From positions 1 through 38,646 of the IMG/VR virus record IMGVR_UViG_3300044729_001715: DNA of 38,646 nt; one strand, 5' to 3'. This DNA is from a virus. The stretch's first letter is position 1. Every line of letters starts with the position of its first letter. The notes under the pieces were generated by a model. That model was not told the DNA's origin. It was given only the letters and a program-made list of their open reading frames with translations, and did no database searches. A program made the position numbers and the translations under genes. Below, piece by piece: positions 12,379 to 18,648 of the stretch.

Positions 12379-12439
12379 GGGGGGGCAGTAGCCAAAGCCT
12401 CAGCATTACGCATCGCAACCTGAAAGGTTGGCGATGCTA
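12369..12439 (+). ncRNA. G-tract/hairpin element, copy B
   Basis: Order: G7 (12369..12375), TAA (the stop codon of the lysozyme-like gene), G7 (12379..12385), TAGC (12389..12392), then a hairpin with arms GCATCG plus CAACC (12410..12420) and GGTTG-G-CGATGC (12426..12437), loop TGAAA and G12431 bulged. GCTA (12436..12439) could pair with TAGC. Compared with copy A, the apical CAACC/GGTTG, bulge position, G tracts and TAGC/GCTA boxes are kept, while the lower stem is different but still fully paired. It ends 34 bases before the nuclease gene that opens the replication block. Confidence 0.55.
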
Positions 12440-12473
12440 GAACGAACACAAACAAACAACGAAGGAGAGATAG

Positions 12474-13322
12474 ATGAGAATTGACGAAGAGAACAAGCGT
12501 GTGTACGTGAGACAGTCGTGGCTCGGTGATTCAATGCTGTGTCAGGAACGTGGACGTCGCATGATGGTGTCACCAGAGTTTCGCACTACGAACGACTCTG
12601 CTGTGATGGGTACTGCTGTGCATGCCGGTATTGAAGCGGTGTTGCGTGGCACGATTGACGCACGAGACGCACATCATGTGTCCGTGTCCAAATTGAATCT
12701 CATCAAAGACACAGAGAAGGTGAAGGTGACGAACACGGACCCTTCCACTTGGGAAGATTTGGTTCGCTCAATGACGAACGCTTGGGTGGCAGGTGTGTTG
12801 CCCGAAGTTCCGTTGGGTGGTCAACCCGAGTTCAAGTTTGAGTACTTCTCAAACATTATGGTTGACGGTTACGCAATCTGGTTTGAAGGCACGATGGACT
12901 ACTTCCATCCGACAGGTGTGTGGGATTGGAAGACAGCAGCGAGAAAGTATTCGCTGTTGGAGAAACAAACGCAGTCCATTCAGGCAAGTATTTATTCTGG
13001 ATACGCTTTGCAGTCAGGCGAAGTAGAAGTTGATGCCAACGGCGACGTTGGTTTCAACTTCGGTGTTATGATTCGTAACCTGAAAGGCGATTCACAAATA
13101 GTTCGCATCAAGCGCAACAGCGCCCACTCGATGTGGGTGACAGAACAAGCGTCAACTATGGTCAGGTTGGCGCTCGCAATGCGAAATGCCGAAGGCGAGT
13201 TCAATCGCCCTTGGTTGAAGAACGACCAGCACTTCTTGTGCTCCGAACGCTGGTGTCCTTGGTGGTCGGTGTGCAAAGGAGTGTTCATTCAAAATACCCA
13301 CAACACGTCAGGAGACGAATAA
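12474..13322 (+). CDS. Cas4/RecB-like PD-(D/E)XK exonuclease
   Basis: This 282-residue protein has the RecB/Cas4 nuclease layout: GTAVHAGIEAVL (from about residue 46, active-site histidine helix), a FEGTMDYF strand with the acidic residue (about 136-143), the GVWDWKTAA motif (about 147-155) with the D-x-K pair, and a QSIQASIY helix. Cys23 plus a C-terminal C-x4-C-x5-C group (about 256-268) would hold a 4Fe-4S cluster as in Cas4 and AddB. It likely processes DNA ends for recombination-dependent replication. The ATG follows GAAGGAGAGATAG. It begins the replication/recombination block behind element B, and its stop overlaps the next start (TAATG). No CRISPR or other cas gene is nearby, so a Cas role is not implied. 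Confidence 0.83.
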   Translation: MRIDEENKRVYVRQSWLGDSMLCQERGRRMMVSPEFRTTNDSAVMGTAVHAGIEAVLRGTIDARDAHHVSVSKLNLIKDTEKVKVTNTDPSTWEDLVRSMTNAWVAGVLPEVPLGGQPEFKFEYFSNIMVDGYAIWFEGTMDYFHPTGVWDWKTAARKYSLLEKQTQSIQASIYSGYALQSGEVEVDANGDVGFNFGVMIRNLKGDSQIVRIKRNSAHSMWVTEQASTMVRLALAMRNAEGEFNRPWLKNDQHFLCSERWCPWWSVCKGVFIQNTHNTSGDE

Positions 13323-13756
13323 TGGATAACAAAGAAATTCAAATCATTTCACAGGTCTGCGCAAAGATTGCTGCCGACCTGACTACGAAGGATGAAGATA
13401 CACAAGTTACGGCTGACCGTTTCGGTATCTTGCTGAGCCTCGTAACCGAAATGGTGTTTGACTCAATCAACTCTCGTGTCACCACGGGCAAGACAGCAGA
13501 TGTGATTCAGATGGTCCAAAAGACTTTCCCGAACTCAACCGAAGTTCAGTCTGACTCGCAGGGTTTCACAGTCACCGTTCAAGGAGAACAGCACGGTGAA
13601 CTTCCTGCATGGCTTGTGTCCGCTTGCAAGCGTGACAACGTGACCCGAGTGTTTGACAACCGTAACCAGTTGGCTGACAACCCGAAGCGTCCTTGGTTCA
13701 AGGCTGTCGGCGTTGACAAGGCGTACTGGGAACCGAAGGGTCGTGCACGTAAGTGA
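13322..13756 (+). CDS. Hypothetical DNA-metabolism protein (144 aa)
   Basis: This 144-residue protein (MDNKEIQIISQVCAKIAADL...) has a helical N-terminal half and a C-terminal half with AWLVSACKRDNVTRVFDNR and NPKRPWFKAV segments. The second half resembles a small domain seen at the end of phage DNA-binding and recombination proteins, but I cannot name it. It lies between the Cas4-like nuclease and the helicase-like ATPase, starting in a TAATG junction and ending in a GTGA overlap. Single-strand binding or nuclease partner is an inference from synteny; no OB-fold signature is certain. Confidence 0.65.
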   Translation: MDNKEIQIISQVCAKIAADLTTKDEDTQVTADRFGILLSLVTEMVFDSINSRVTTGKTADVIQMVQKTFPNSTEVQSDSQGFTVTVQGEQHGELPAWLVSACKRDNVTRVFDNRNQLADNPKRPWFKAVGVDKAYWEPKGRARK

Positions 13757-14802
13757 GAATCAGTGCTGGCGATTTAGCAGCACGTTGGAATACCGCCACA
13801 CAGGAGAACCCTCCCACTCCTGTGCTGGCGGTTGACCAGCCTCCTGCTTACAGAATGTACGAGCCTTTGAGTGAAGCGGCAGATTCGTTTGTCCGTTGGG
13901 CGCAAGCAACACATGAACGCATCCACTTGGGTGTCCCCCAAATAGATGAAGAAATGCGTGGCATAGCACCCGGCGAAATGACAGTGATGCTCGGTTTCGC
14001 TCACGGCGGTAAGACCCTTGCGTTGTTGCACATGTTGCGTCACAACCGCGAAAAGCACATCGCACTATTCATCCCCGACGAACCACGACAGTTGGTTCTC
14101 ACCAAACTCACCTGCATCCAACACGGCATCCCTGCACGGGAACTGGAAGCACGAGTCGCTGCCGATGACCAAGAAGCAATCAGCCTTCTACGTTCAACCG
14201 CAGTAGACCACTATCCGAACCTTGCTGTGTTTGACCAACCCCTGTCTGCATCCGACATGGAACGCGCATACCACGAACTGTGCGATGTGTGGGGTCAAGC
14301 ACCAGAACTTGTGGTCGTTGACTACCTTGACCTTGTGGAAGCAGGCGAAACAGTTCCCGACAAAGCGACGTTCCTGAAATCGTTTGGTCGTCGCCACGAT
14401 GTGCCATTGCTTGTGTTGCATCAAACGTCACGCACCGCAGGTGCGGACGGAGCCAAACTCACCATGTCATCAGGTTCATACGGTGGTGAACAGCAAGCAA
14501 CCAGCATCATCGGTGTGCGTCGCAAGAAGTTCCAAATCATGTCAGAGATGAACGAGATAGTTGAGAAACTTGACCGCTCACACTCGGAACGTGCACAAGA
14601 ACGTTTAGATGAACTGCGCTACCTGTTGACCATCCACGAGTTCACCGTCACCTTGTCATTGTTGAAGAACAAACGTCCGGGCGGTTCGCTCGTAGATGAC
14701 ATTGACTACGAACTTGATTTGCACACAGGAAGGTTGCGTGCGTTGCGTAACGCAGAGTTACCGTCGCAACATTTGGAGCGTGTCAATCATGGCGCTTTCT
14801 AA
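13753..14802 (+). CDS. DnaB/RecA-like replicative helicase ATPase
   Basis: This 349-residue protein has a RecA-fold ATPase core: Walker A GFAHGGKT (81-88), a FIPDEP segment after it, and Walker B LVVVDYLDLV (186-195, D190). A VLHQTSR segment and a downstream KFQIM/LLKNKRPGG region match the usual motif 3/4 arrangement of DnaB-type and KaiC-like phage helicases. The N-terminal domain is short (about 55 residues), so it lacks a full DnaB collar. The start is a GTG overlapping the preceding stop (GTGA); no better ATG exists before the core. The primase gene follows directly. It would unwind the fork, or alternatively act as a RecA-type recombinase. Confidence 0.82.
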   Translation: MRISAGDLAARWNTATQENPPTPVLAVDQPPAYRMYEPLSEAADSFVRWAQATHERIHLGVPQIDEEMRGIAPGEMTVMLGFAHGGKTLALLHMLRHNREKHIALFIPDEPRQLVLTKLTCIQHGIPARELEARVAADDQEAISLLRSTAVDHYPNLAVFDQPLSASDMERAYHELCDVWGQAPELVVVDYLDLVEAGETVPDKATFLKSFGRRHDVPLLVLHQTSRTAGADGAKLTMSSGSYGGEQQATSIIGVRRKKFQIMSEMNEIVEKLDRSHSERAQERLDELRYLLTIHEFTVTLSLLKNKRPGGSLVDDIDYELDLHTGRLRALRNAELPSQHLERVNHGAF

Positions 14803-15661
14803 ATTCATAGAACTATTCTCTGGGCGCACAGACGCATACGGTTCATGGGAAGGTGGCTGCGTCAAAAAACCAGTCACCCAAGACCTGTTCATGTCCCACC
14901 TGCTAGGTGACATCGGCATGGGCATCTACCCTGTGAACGAACACAACATGACTCGTTGGGGATGCTCAGACATTGACGTCCCCGATTTGGATGCTGTACA
15001 CAACCTGCGCACCGCACTGTCGGTCAAGAACATTCACTCTTGGATTGAACGTACTCGTCGTGGCTACCACCTGTGGGTGTTCGCCACTGAACCTGTACCA
15101 GCAGCAACGATGCGTCGTTGCCTACTAGCAGCACACAAAGTGTGCGAATACCCAGCCAAAGAAGTGAACCCCAAACAGGAATCTGTGTCCAACGGCTACG
15201 GCAACTATGTTCGCCTCCCGTACTTCGGTGGCTGGGAAAACCAGCCAACCGAACGCATCATGCTCAACCAACATGACACCACGATGTCACTCCAAGATTT
15301 CGTTGAGCAAGCGTATTCAGGGCGTGTTGAACCCGATTTGATTGCCCATGTAGCAGAACTATGGGTTCCGCCCACCCCCAAAAACACGGTGATGCGTTCA
15401 GGCAAACCGATGTCGCTCGGTGAACTGCGCTACATGATTAGCCCATACTCGTACACAATCATGTCGCAAGGACCGCTCGAAGGTTCTGACCGTTCCACCA
15501 CACTGATTCGTCTCGCATACCGTCTGCGTTCAGACGGTCTGCTACCAGCAGAAACTTTGACGATGCTGATTGAAGCAGACAAGAAGTGGGGCAAGTTCCA
15601 CGACCGTGAAGATGGCATCATGCACCTTGAAGCAATGGTGATGAAAGTGTACGACTCGTGA
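14789..15661 (+). CDS. Archaeo-eukaryotic-type primase (PrimPol-like)
   Basis: This 290-residue protein has AEP primase marks: FSGRTDAYGSW (10-20), the catalytic CSDID pair (D61, D63), RRGYHLWVF with H93 (the sxH-type motif), and VNPKQESVSNGYGNYVRLP, which matches the KQ...GN...LP stretch of PrimPol-type enzymes. It would synthesise primers, and some relatives also extend DNA. The ATG at 14789 has a TTTGGAGCG site inside the end of the helicase gene; longer in-frame starts fall well within that gene. With no recognisable DNA polymerase gene in the genome, this enzyme plus the host polymerase must replicate the DNA. Confidence 0.85.
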   Translation: MALSKFIELFSGRTDAYGSWEGGCVKKPVTQDLFMSHLLGDIGMGIYPVNEHNMTRWGCSDIDVPDLDAVHNLRTALSVKNIHSWIERTRRGYHLWVFATEPVPAATMRRCLLAAHKVCEYPAKEVNPKQESVSNGYGNYVRLPYFGGWENQPTERIMLNQHDTTMSLQDFVEQAYSGRVEPDLIAHVAELWVPPTPKNTVMRSGKPMSLGELRYMISPYSYTIMSQGPLEGSDRSTTLIRLAYRLRSDGLLPAETLTMLIEADKKWGKFHDREDGIMHLEAMVMKVYDS

Positions 15662-16005
15662 AGAAACACAAACAGTTCATTCCACTGCGACCCTTAGCCA
15701 AGGAACGTCCACGAGCCACACGCACAGGTCACGTCTACACACCGAAACGAACAGCCGACTACGAGAAGGCTGTCGCCAAGGCGTATACCGGCCCGATGTT
15801 TGATGCATCCCACACCATAGAAGTGTCACTCGTGTTCACACTCAAAGGCACCACCATCACTGTGACCGCCACCAAAAACCCCGACCACAAATCTTCGTTG
15901 AAAGGCGACGTAGATAATTACGTGAAGTCCATCCTTGATGGGCTGAACGGTGTAGCGTGGGAAGATGACAAGCAAATCATTGAATTGACGGTGAAAAAAC
16001 TATGA
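15658..16005 (+). CDS. rusA: RusA-type Holliday junction resolvase
   Basis: This 115-residue protein carries the RusA signature LKGDVDNYVKSILDGLNGV followed by WEDDKQI (residues 81-107), with the catalytic acids at D84, D86 and D103/D104. It also has the RPRATRTGHVYTP segment near the N-terminus. It resolves branched DNA during recombination or before packaging. Length is typical (about 120). The start is a GTG overlapping the primase stop (GTGA), and the stop overlaps the next ATG. Confidence 0.92.
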   Translation: MKKHKQFIPLRPLAKERPRATRTGHVYTPKRTADYEKAVAKAYTGPMFDASHTIEVSLVFTLKGTTITVTATKNPDHKSSLKGDVDNYVKSILDGLNGVAWEDDKQIIELTVKKL

Positions 16006-16172
16006 CCAAAGTAAGATGCAACAACTGCCAACAAATAATCGTTCACGATAAACGCAATGTCACAGGATGCAACTGTGACCCTGATGCCCCGCAATGGGTG
16101 TACATACAACCAGACGGAAAAGTGCGAGGCTTCTCGCAGGCATCATGGGAGATTCTTAGTGAAGAACAGTAA
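16002..16172 (+). CDS. Small Cys-rich protein (56 aa)
   Basis: A 56-residue product (MTKVRCNNCQQIIVHDKRNV...) with C6-x2-C9 and C23-x-C25, a compact zinc-binding pattern, followed by a WVYIQPDGKVRGFS strand pair. It starts in an ATGA junction with the RusA gene and overlaps the next gene by 14 bases. It is one of several small Cys-cluster proteins in this genome. The role is unknown. Confidence 0.65.
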   Translation: MTKVRCNNCQQIIVHDKRNVTGCNCDPDAPQWVYIQPDGKVRGFSQASWEILSEEQ

Positions 16173-16590
16173 ATGGGATATTGAAAAGAACACATTCAAC
16201 TTTGCAGAAGACCTGAAGTACGGTCAACTGGGCGAAAAGCGGATACGCAAAATGTTGGAAGCCCTCGTTGAAGGCTCCTTTGAAGTGAAGTCAGACCGCT
16301 ACCGAAACGGCAACATGGCAGTGGAGATGCGTCAGAACCCACGCAAATGCGGCAAGTGGATACCGTCAGGGTTGCAAGTCACCAAAGCACAATGGTGGGT
16401 GTACATCTTCTCAATGGACGGTGGCTTCGTCATTGTGTCCGTAGACCGCTTGAAGCGTTACATTGACTCCAACCGTGAAACATTAGAAACACGAGACTTC
16501 GCTCGTCGCTCAGACAACCCAGCATGGGGTTACCTACTAAAACCTGAGAACGTCGCAGAACTTCTTTACGACTCGGCTTACGATGGCTAG
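16159..16590 (+). CDS. PD-(D/E)XK-like endonuclease
   Basis: This 143-residue protein (VKNSKWDIEKNTFNFAEDLK...) has an early GQLGEKRIRKMLE helix (about 23-35), the strand motif FEVKSDRYRNGNMAVEM (about 40-56) giving E-x-K and a later acidic residue, and SGLQVTKAQWWVYIF (about 67-81). This order is that of restriction-endonuclease-fold phage nucleases. The GTG at 16159 follows GGGAG; upstream in-frame codons lie in the preceding Cys-rich gene and are not preferred. It could trim DNA ends or degrade host DNA. Assignment rests on motif spacing. Confidence 0.7.
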   Translation: MKNSKWDIEKNTFNFAEDLKYGQLGEKRIRKMLEALVEGSFEVKSDRYRNGNMAVEMRQNPRKCGKWIPSGLQVTKAQWWVYIFSMDGGFVIVSVDRLKRYIDSNRETLETRDFARRSDNPAWGYLLKPENVAELLYDSAYDG

Positions 16591-17458
16591 AAAACACGTC
16601 CTGTTCGCTGGGGAGGTGTTTGAGAAGTTGCAGTCACGCCGACGACCATCGTCGGAAATGGAAGCACTCATGATTACGGCACCGGGTCAAGACCCGATGC
16701 CTTCTGCCGATGAACTACTAGAACTGCGTGAGGCGGTAGCCGAAGCAGTTCAATCGTTGCCAAACAAATATCGCAAAACAATCCAACTACTAATGTATGA
16801 AGGTTTGTCTTTGCGAGAAGCAGGAGAGTTACTTGGCTACTCCGATGTCCACACCATGCGCCTTCGTAACACGGCGTATGATAAACTCAAAGAAGCGTTG
16901 ACGATGAGCGTCACACTCAGAAGGAGATACGAAATGGCTACAACATGGGACCAGTCAGCAACACAGTGGTGTACACACCTCGGTTCATTGGCGAAACCAA
17001 ACAACAAAATAGATTTCGCGGCGTTGCACGACAGGATAGATGCGCTTATCGGCATCACATTCCACAACAACCTTGAGCCGAACCCTGAAGCATTCAGTGC
17101 CATTGCTTTGCCTGTGGTGTCTTATTTGCGTGCACATGACTGGTGGGATTCAGCAGAGATGGCTCGTCTGCTTGCACGCAAGCAACACGATTACGGTCAC
17201 AAGAACATCACCCGTTTCGGTTTGAAGGGCATCGTTGTTCGCCTTACCGACAAGTATGAGCGTCTAACGAACTTGCAGTTTACGAAAGATTTCCTTGAGG
17301 ACGGTGGCGCTGTTGCGCCACTCGTCAACGAAACAATTGCTGATACGCTGCACGACATCATCGGCTACTGTGTAGTCGCGTTGATGGTTCTTGATGACAC
17401 GTTCAAACTTTCGTTGGGAGAAGAGTATGGCATATCGGCAAATAACAATCGGGTTTGA
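16583..17458 (+). CDS. Sigma region 4-like domain joined to DUF1599 domain
   Basis: This 291-residue frame contains two unlike halves. Residues about 46-106 read LREAVAEAVQSLPNKYRKTI...LSLREAGELLGYSDVHTMRLR, a sigma-70 region 4-type helix-turn-helix. Residues about 120-280 carry KQHDYGHKNI (200-209), VVRLTDKYERLTNL and NETIADTLHDIIGY, matching the DUF1599 (nucleotide modification-associated) family related in style to MazG-like proteins. The usual stop between two such genes is missing. At the boundary an AAGGAGAT ribosome site stands seven bases before an in-frame ATG (16934), so both a 291-residue fusion and a 174-residue DUF1599 product may be made. Start ATG at 16583 overlaps the nuclease stop. 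The two-domain reading is visible; the joint function is unknown. Confidence 0.78.
   Translation: MARKHVLFAGEVFEKLQSRRRPSSEMEALMITAPGQDPMPSADELLELREAVAEAVQSLPNKYRKTIQLLMYEGLSLREAGELLGYSDVHTMRLRNTAYDKLKEALTMSVTLRRRYEMATTWDQSATQWCTHLGSLAKPNNKIDFAALHDRIDALIGITFHNNLEPNPEAFSAIALPVVSYLRAHDWWDSAEMARLLARKQHDYGHKNITRFGLKGIVVRLTDKYERLTNLQFTKDFLEDGGAVAPLVNETIADTLHDIIGYCVVALMVLDDTFKLSLGEEYGISANNNRV
16921..16936 (+). promoter_or_regulatory. Strong internal ribosome-binding site and in-frame ATG
   Basis: AAGGAGATACGAAATG: a near-ideal Shine-Dalgarno sequence with a start codon at 16934, codon 118 of the frame opened at 16583. It is better than the ribosome site of the upstream start, which suggests that the DUF1599 half is, or recently was, a gene of its own. 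Confidence 0.75.
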
Positions 17459-17606
17459 TAAAGCAGTCCATGTGGAAACGATTGTCCAAATACTTACTGC
17501 GCATTTTGATGACGTTGAGATGGGCAAAGGAATCACAGTCAATGGACTACCAGAAAACAGCGTCTACATTCATAACGAAAGAAGGAAGACTCGTGTCCAC
17601 AGATAA
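17427..17606 (+). CDS. Small hypothetical protein (59 aa)
   Basis: This 59-residue protein (MAYRQITIGFDKAVHVETIV...) has strand-helix-strand segments (ITIGFD, VETIVQILTAHF, GITVNGLP, SVYIHN), as in a small ferredoxin-like fold. The ATG follows TTGGGAGAAG within the end of the preceding gene. It overlaps the next gene by 14 bases. No family is recognised. Confidence 0.62.
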   Translation: MAYRQITIGFDKAVHVETIVQILTAHFDDVEMGKGITVNGLPENSVYIHNERRKTRVHR

Positions 17607-17859
17607 CGGAGATTGGATTTACGAGTTCATGCCCAAAAAAGAAGCAGACAACATGGATGCCAAACTTGAAAGCATTGAACAAAACTCCAACACAATCATC
17701 ACACTCATGATGAGCGCAACCAAAGAAGATGTAATTGACATCTGTAAAACTTGGGACAGAGCAACCGATGGCGACGTATACGCATGGCTGCGTATCTCGT
17801 CGTTCGTGGACCACCTCATCTCCAACATGAAAAACCACTTAGAAGGAGAAGACGAATGA
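17593..17859 (+). CDS. Acidic hypothetical protein (88 aa)
   Basis: An 88-residue protein read from a GTG (VSTDNGDWIYEFMPKKEADN...) behind AAGAAGGAAGAC. Longer in-frame starts lie inside the previous gene. The centre (ADNMDAKLESIEQNSNTIITLM) looks like a coiled coil, followed by a helical WDRATDGDVYAWLRISSFVDHLI segment. The end overlaps the next ATG (ATGA) behind TTAGAAGGAGAAGAC. No family is recognised. Confidence 0.62.
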   Translation: MSTDNGDWIYEFMPKKEADNMDAKLESIEQNSNTIITLMMSATKEDVIDICKTWDRATDGDVYAWLRISSFVDHLISNMKNHLEGEDE

Positions 17860-18272
17860 AAATCCCACCCAAACTTGCTGTCGTACATTGGACCGACGCA
17901 TTTGATTCAAGCAACGGTTGGATAACCGTCAAGGACTACAAACCAACACCACAGTACGTCATCACTGTCGGCTACGTGTGGGAAGATTGCCTACCCGGCC
18001 ACCTGTCGCTCACAACCTCGTGGTGTCCATCTGCGGACAACTCAGACGAAGCAGGAGATGTCGGCATGGTCACACACATCCCGAAAGGGATGGTGAACCA
18101 AATCAGTTACCTGACTTCCCCCGATTTTTCTTCGCTTGACCTTTCGGCATATGGAGAAACAAATCAGAGTCAGCCACATCCGACCACGCTTCTCTCACCA
18201 GCGTTGGACTATCCGCCATACGAGGTGAAAGTTCCACGTGCAACCAATCACCTGAAGGCGCACCGCCGATAG
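17856..18272 (+). CDS. Last gene of rightward arm, hypothetical protein
   Basis: This 138-residue protein (MKIPPKLAVVHWTDAFDSSN...) has a beta-rich core with VITVGYVWEDCLPGHLSLTTSW and VGMVTHIPKGMVNQISYL (ending about residue 87). Similar small proteins with a GHL/THIP pattern occur in other phages without known activity. The last 50 residues (from about 18120) are of different, low-complexity character and are encoded opposite the 3' end of the endolysin gene, a convergent overlap of 170 bases. The family-like part ends where the overlap begins, so the tail may be a later read-through extension after loss of the original stop. Confidence 0.65.
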   Translation: MKIPPKLAVVHWTDAFDSSNGWITVKDYKPTPQYVITVGYVWEDCLPGHLSLTTSWCPSADNSDEAGDVGMVTHIPKGMVNQISYLTSPDFSSLDLSAYGETNQSQPHPTTLLSPALDYPPYEVKVPRATNHLKAHRR

Positions 18273-18648
18273 TCGGCGTCTTGTACGCCACCCAACTATC
18301 ACGGTCCCACCTGTAGCCACGCCCGTGAGGTTCAGGGAAATAATCCAAAATACATTCCACACCCAACACCTCAGAGTGGTCTGCTAACACATCACAAACC
18401 CATTCAGCCATACGCCGCCCATTGCGGCGACCCTTGGTACCCAACTTGCGATACGACAAATCAACCGCACGACCAGTGCTGTGTACGCTCATCGTTCCCG
18501 GTTTGCCACGCATGTCACGCTTCACATAGGTGCCGTTGTTCCACAACGCACCATCCGTAATCTGCTCAATCGTCTTCACGAACTCCAACAAGCCTGCACG
18601 AGCCTTGCCGTAATCCCCATCACGATTCCCTGTGTACGTCTTACTCAT
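18103..18648 (-). CDS. M15-type peptidase endolysin
   Basis: This 181-residue protein has the zinc-peptidase pattern of the M15 (VanY/L-Ala-D-Glu or D,D-peptidase) group: SVHSTGRAVDLSYR with ligands H56 and D63, and DWLHVELSP with H136 and the base E138. It would cut peptide bridges of host peptidoglycan at lysis. No signal peptide or separate wall-binding domain is visible, so a holin is needed. The ATG at 18648 overlaps the giant-protein stop by 8 bases; a longer in-frame reading from 18816 lies inside that gene and is rejected. It is the last gene of the leftward arm, and its 3' end overlaps the convergent gene. Confidence 0.87.
   Translation of the reverse strand: MSKTYTGNRDGDYGKARAGLLEFVKTIEQITDGALWNNGTYVKRDMRGKPGTMSVHSTGRAVDLSYRKLGTKGRRNGRRMAEWVCDVLADHSEVLGVECILDYFPEPHGRGYRWDRDSWVAYKTPTIGGAPSGDWLHVELSPRMADSPTLVREAWSDVADSDLFLHMPKGQAKKNRGKSGN

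Noticed and set aside
13393-13412. Possible seventh palindrome near GAAGATACACAAGTTACGG
   Set aside because: The protein reading DTQVT resembles the copy 6 reading, but the DNA lacks both ACTGATAC and GTATCAGT arms.
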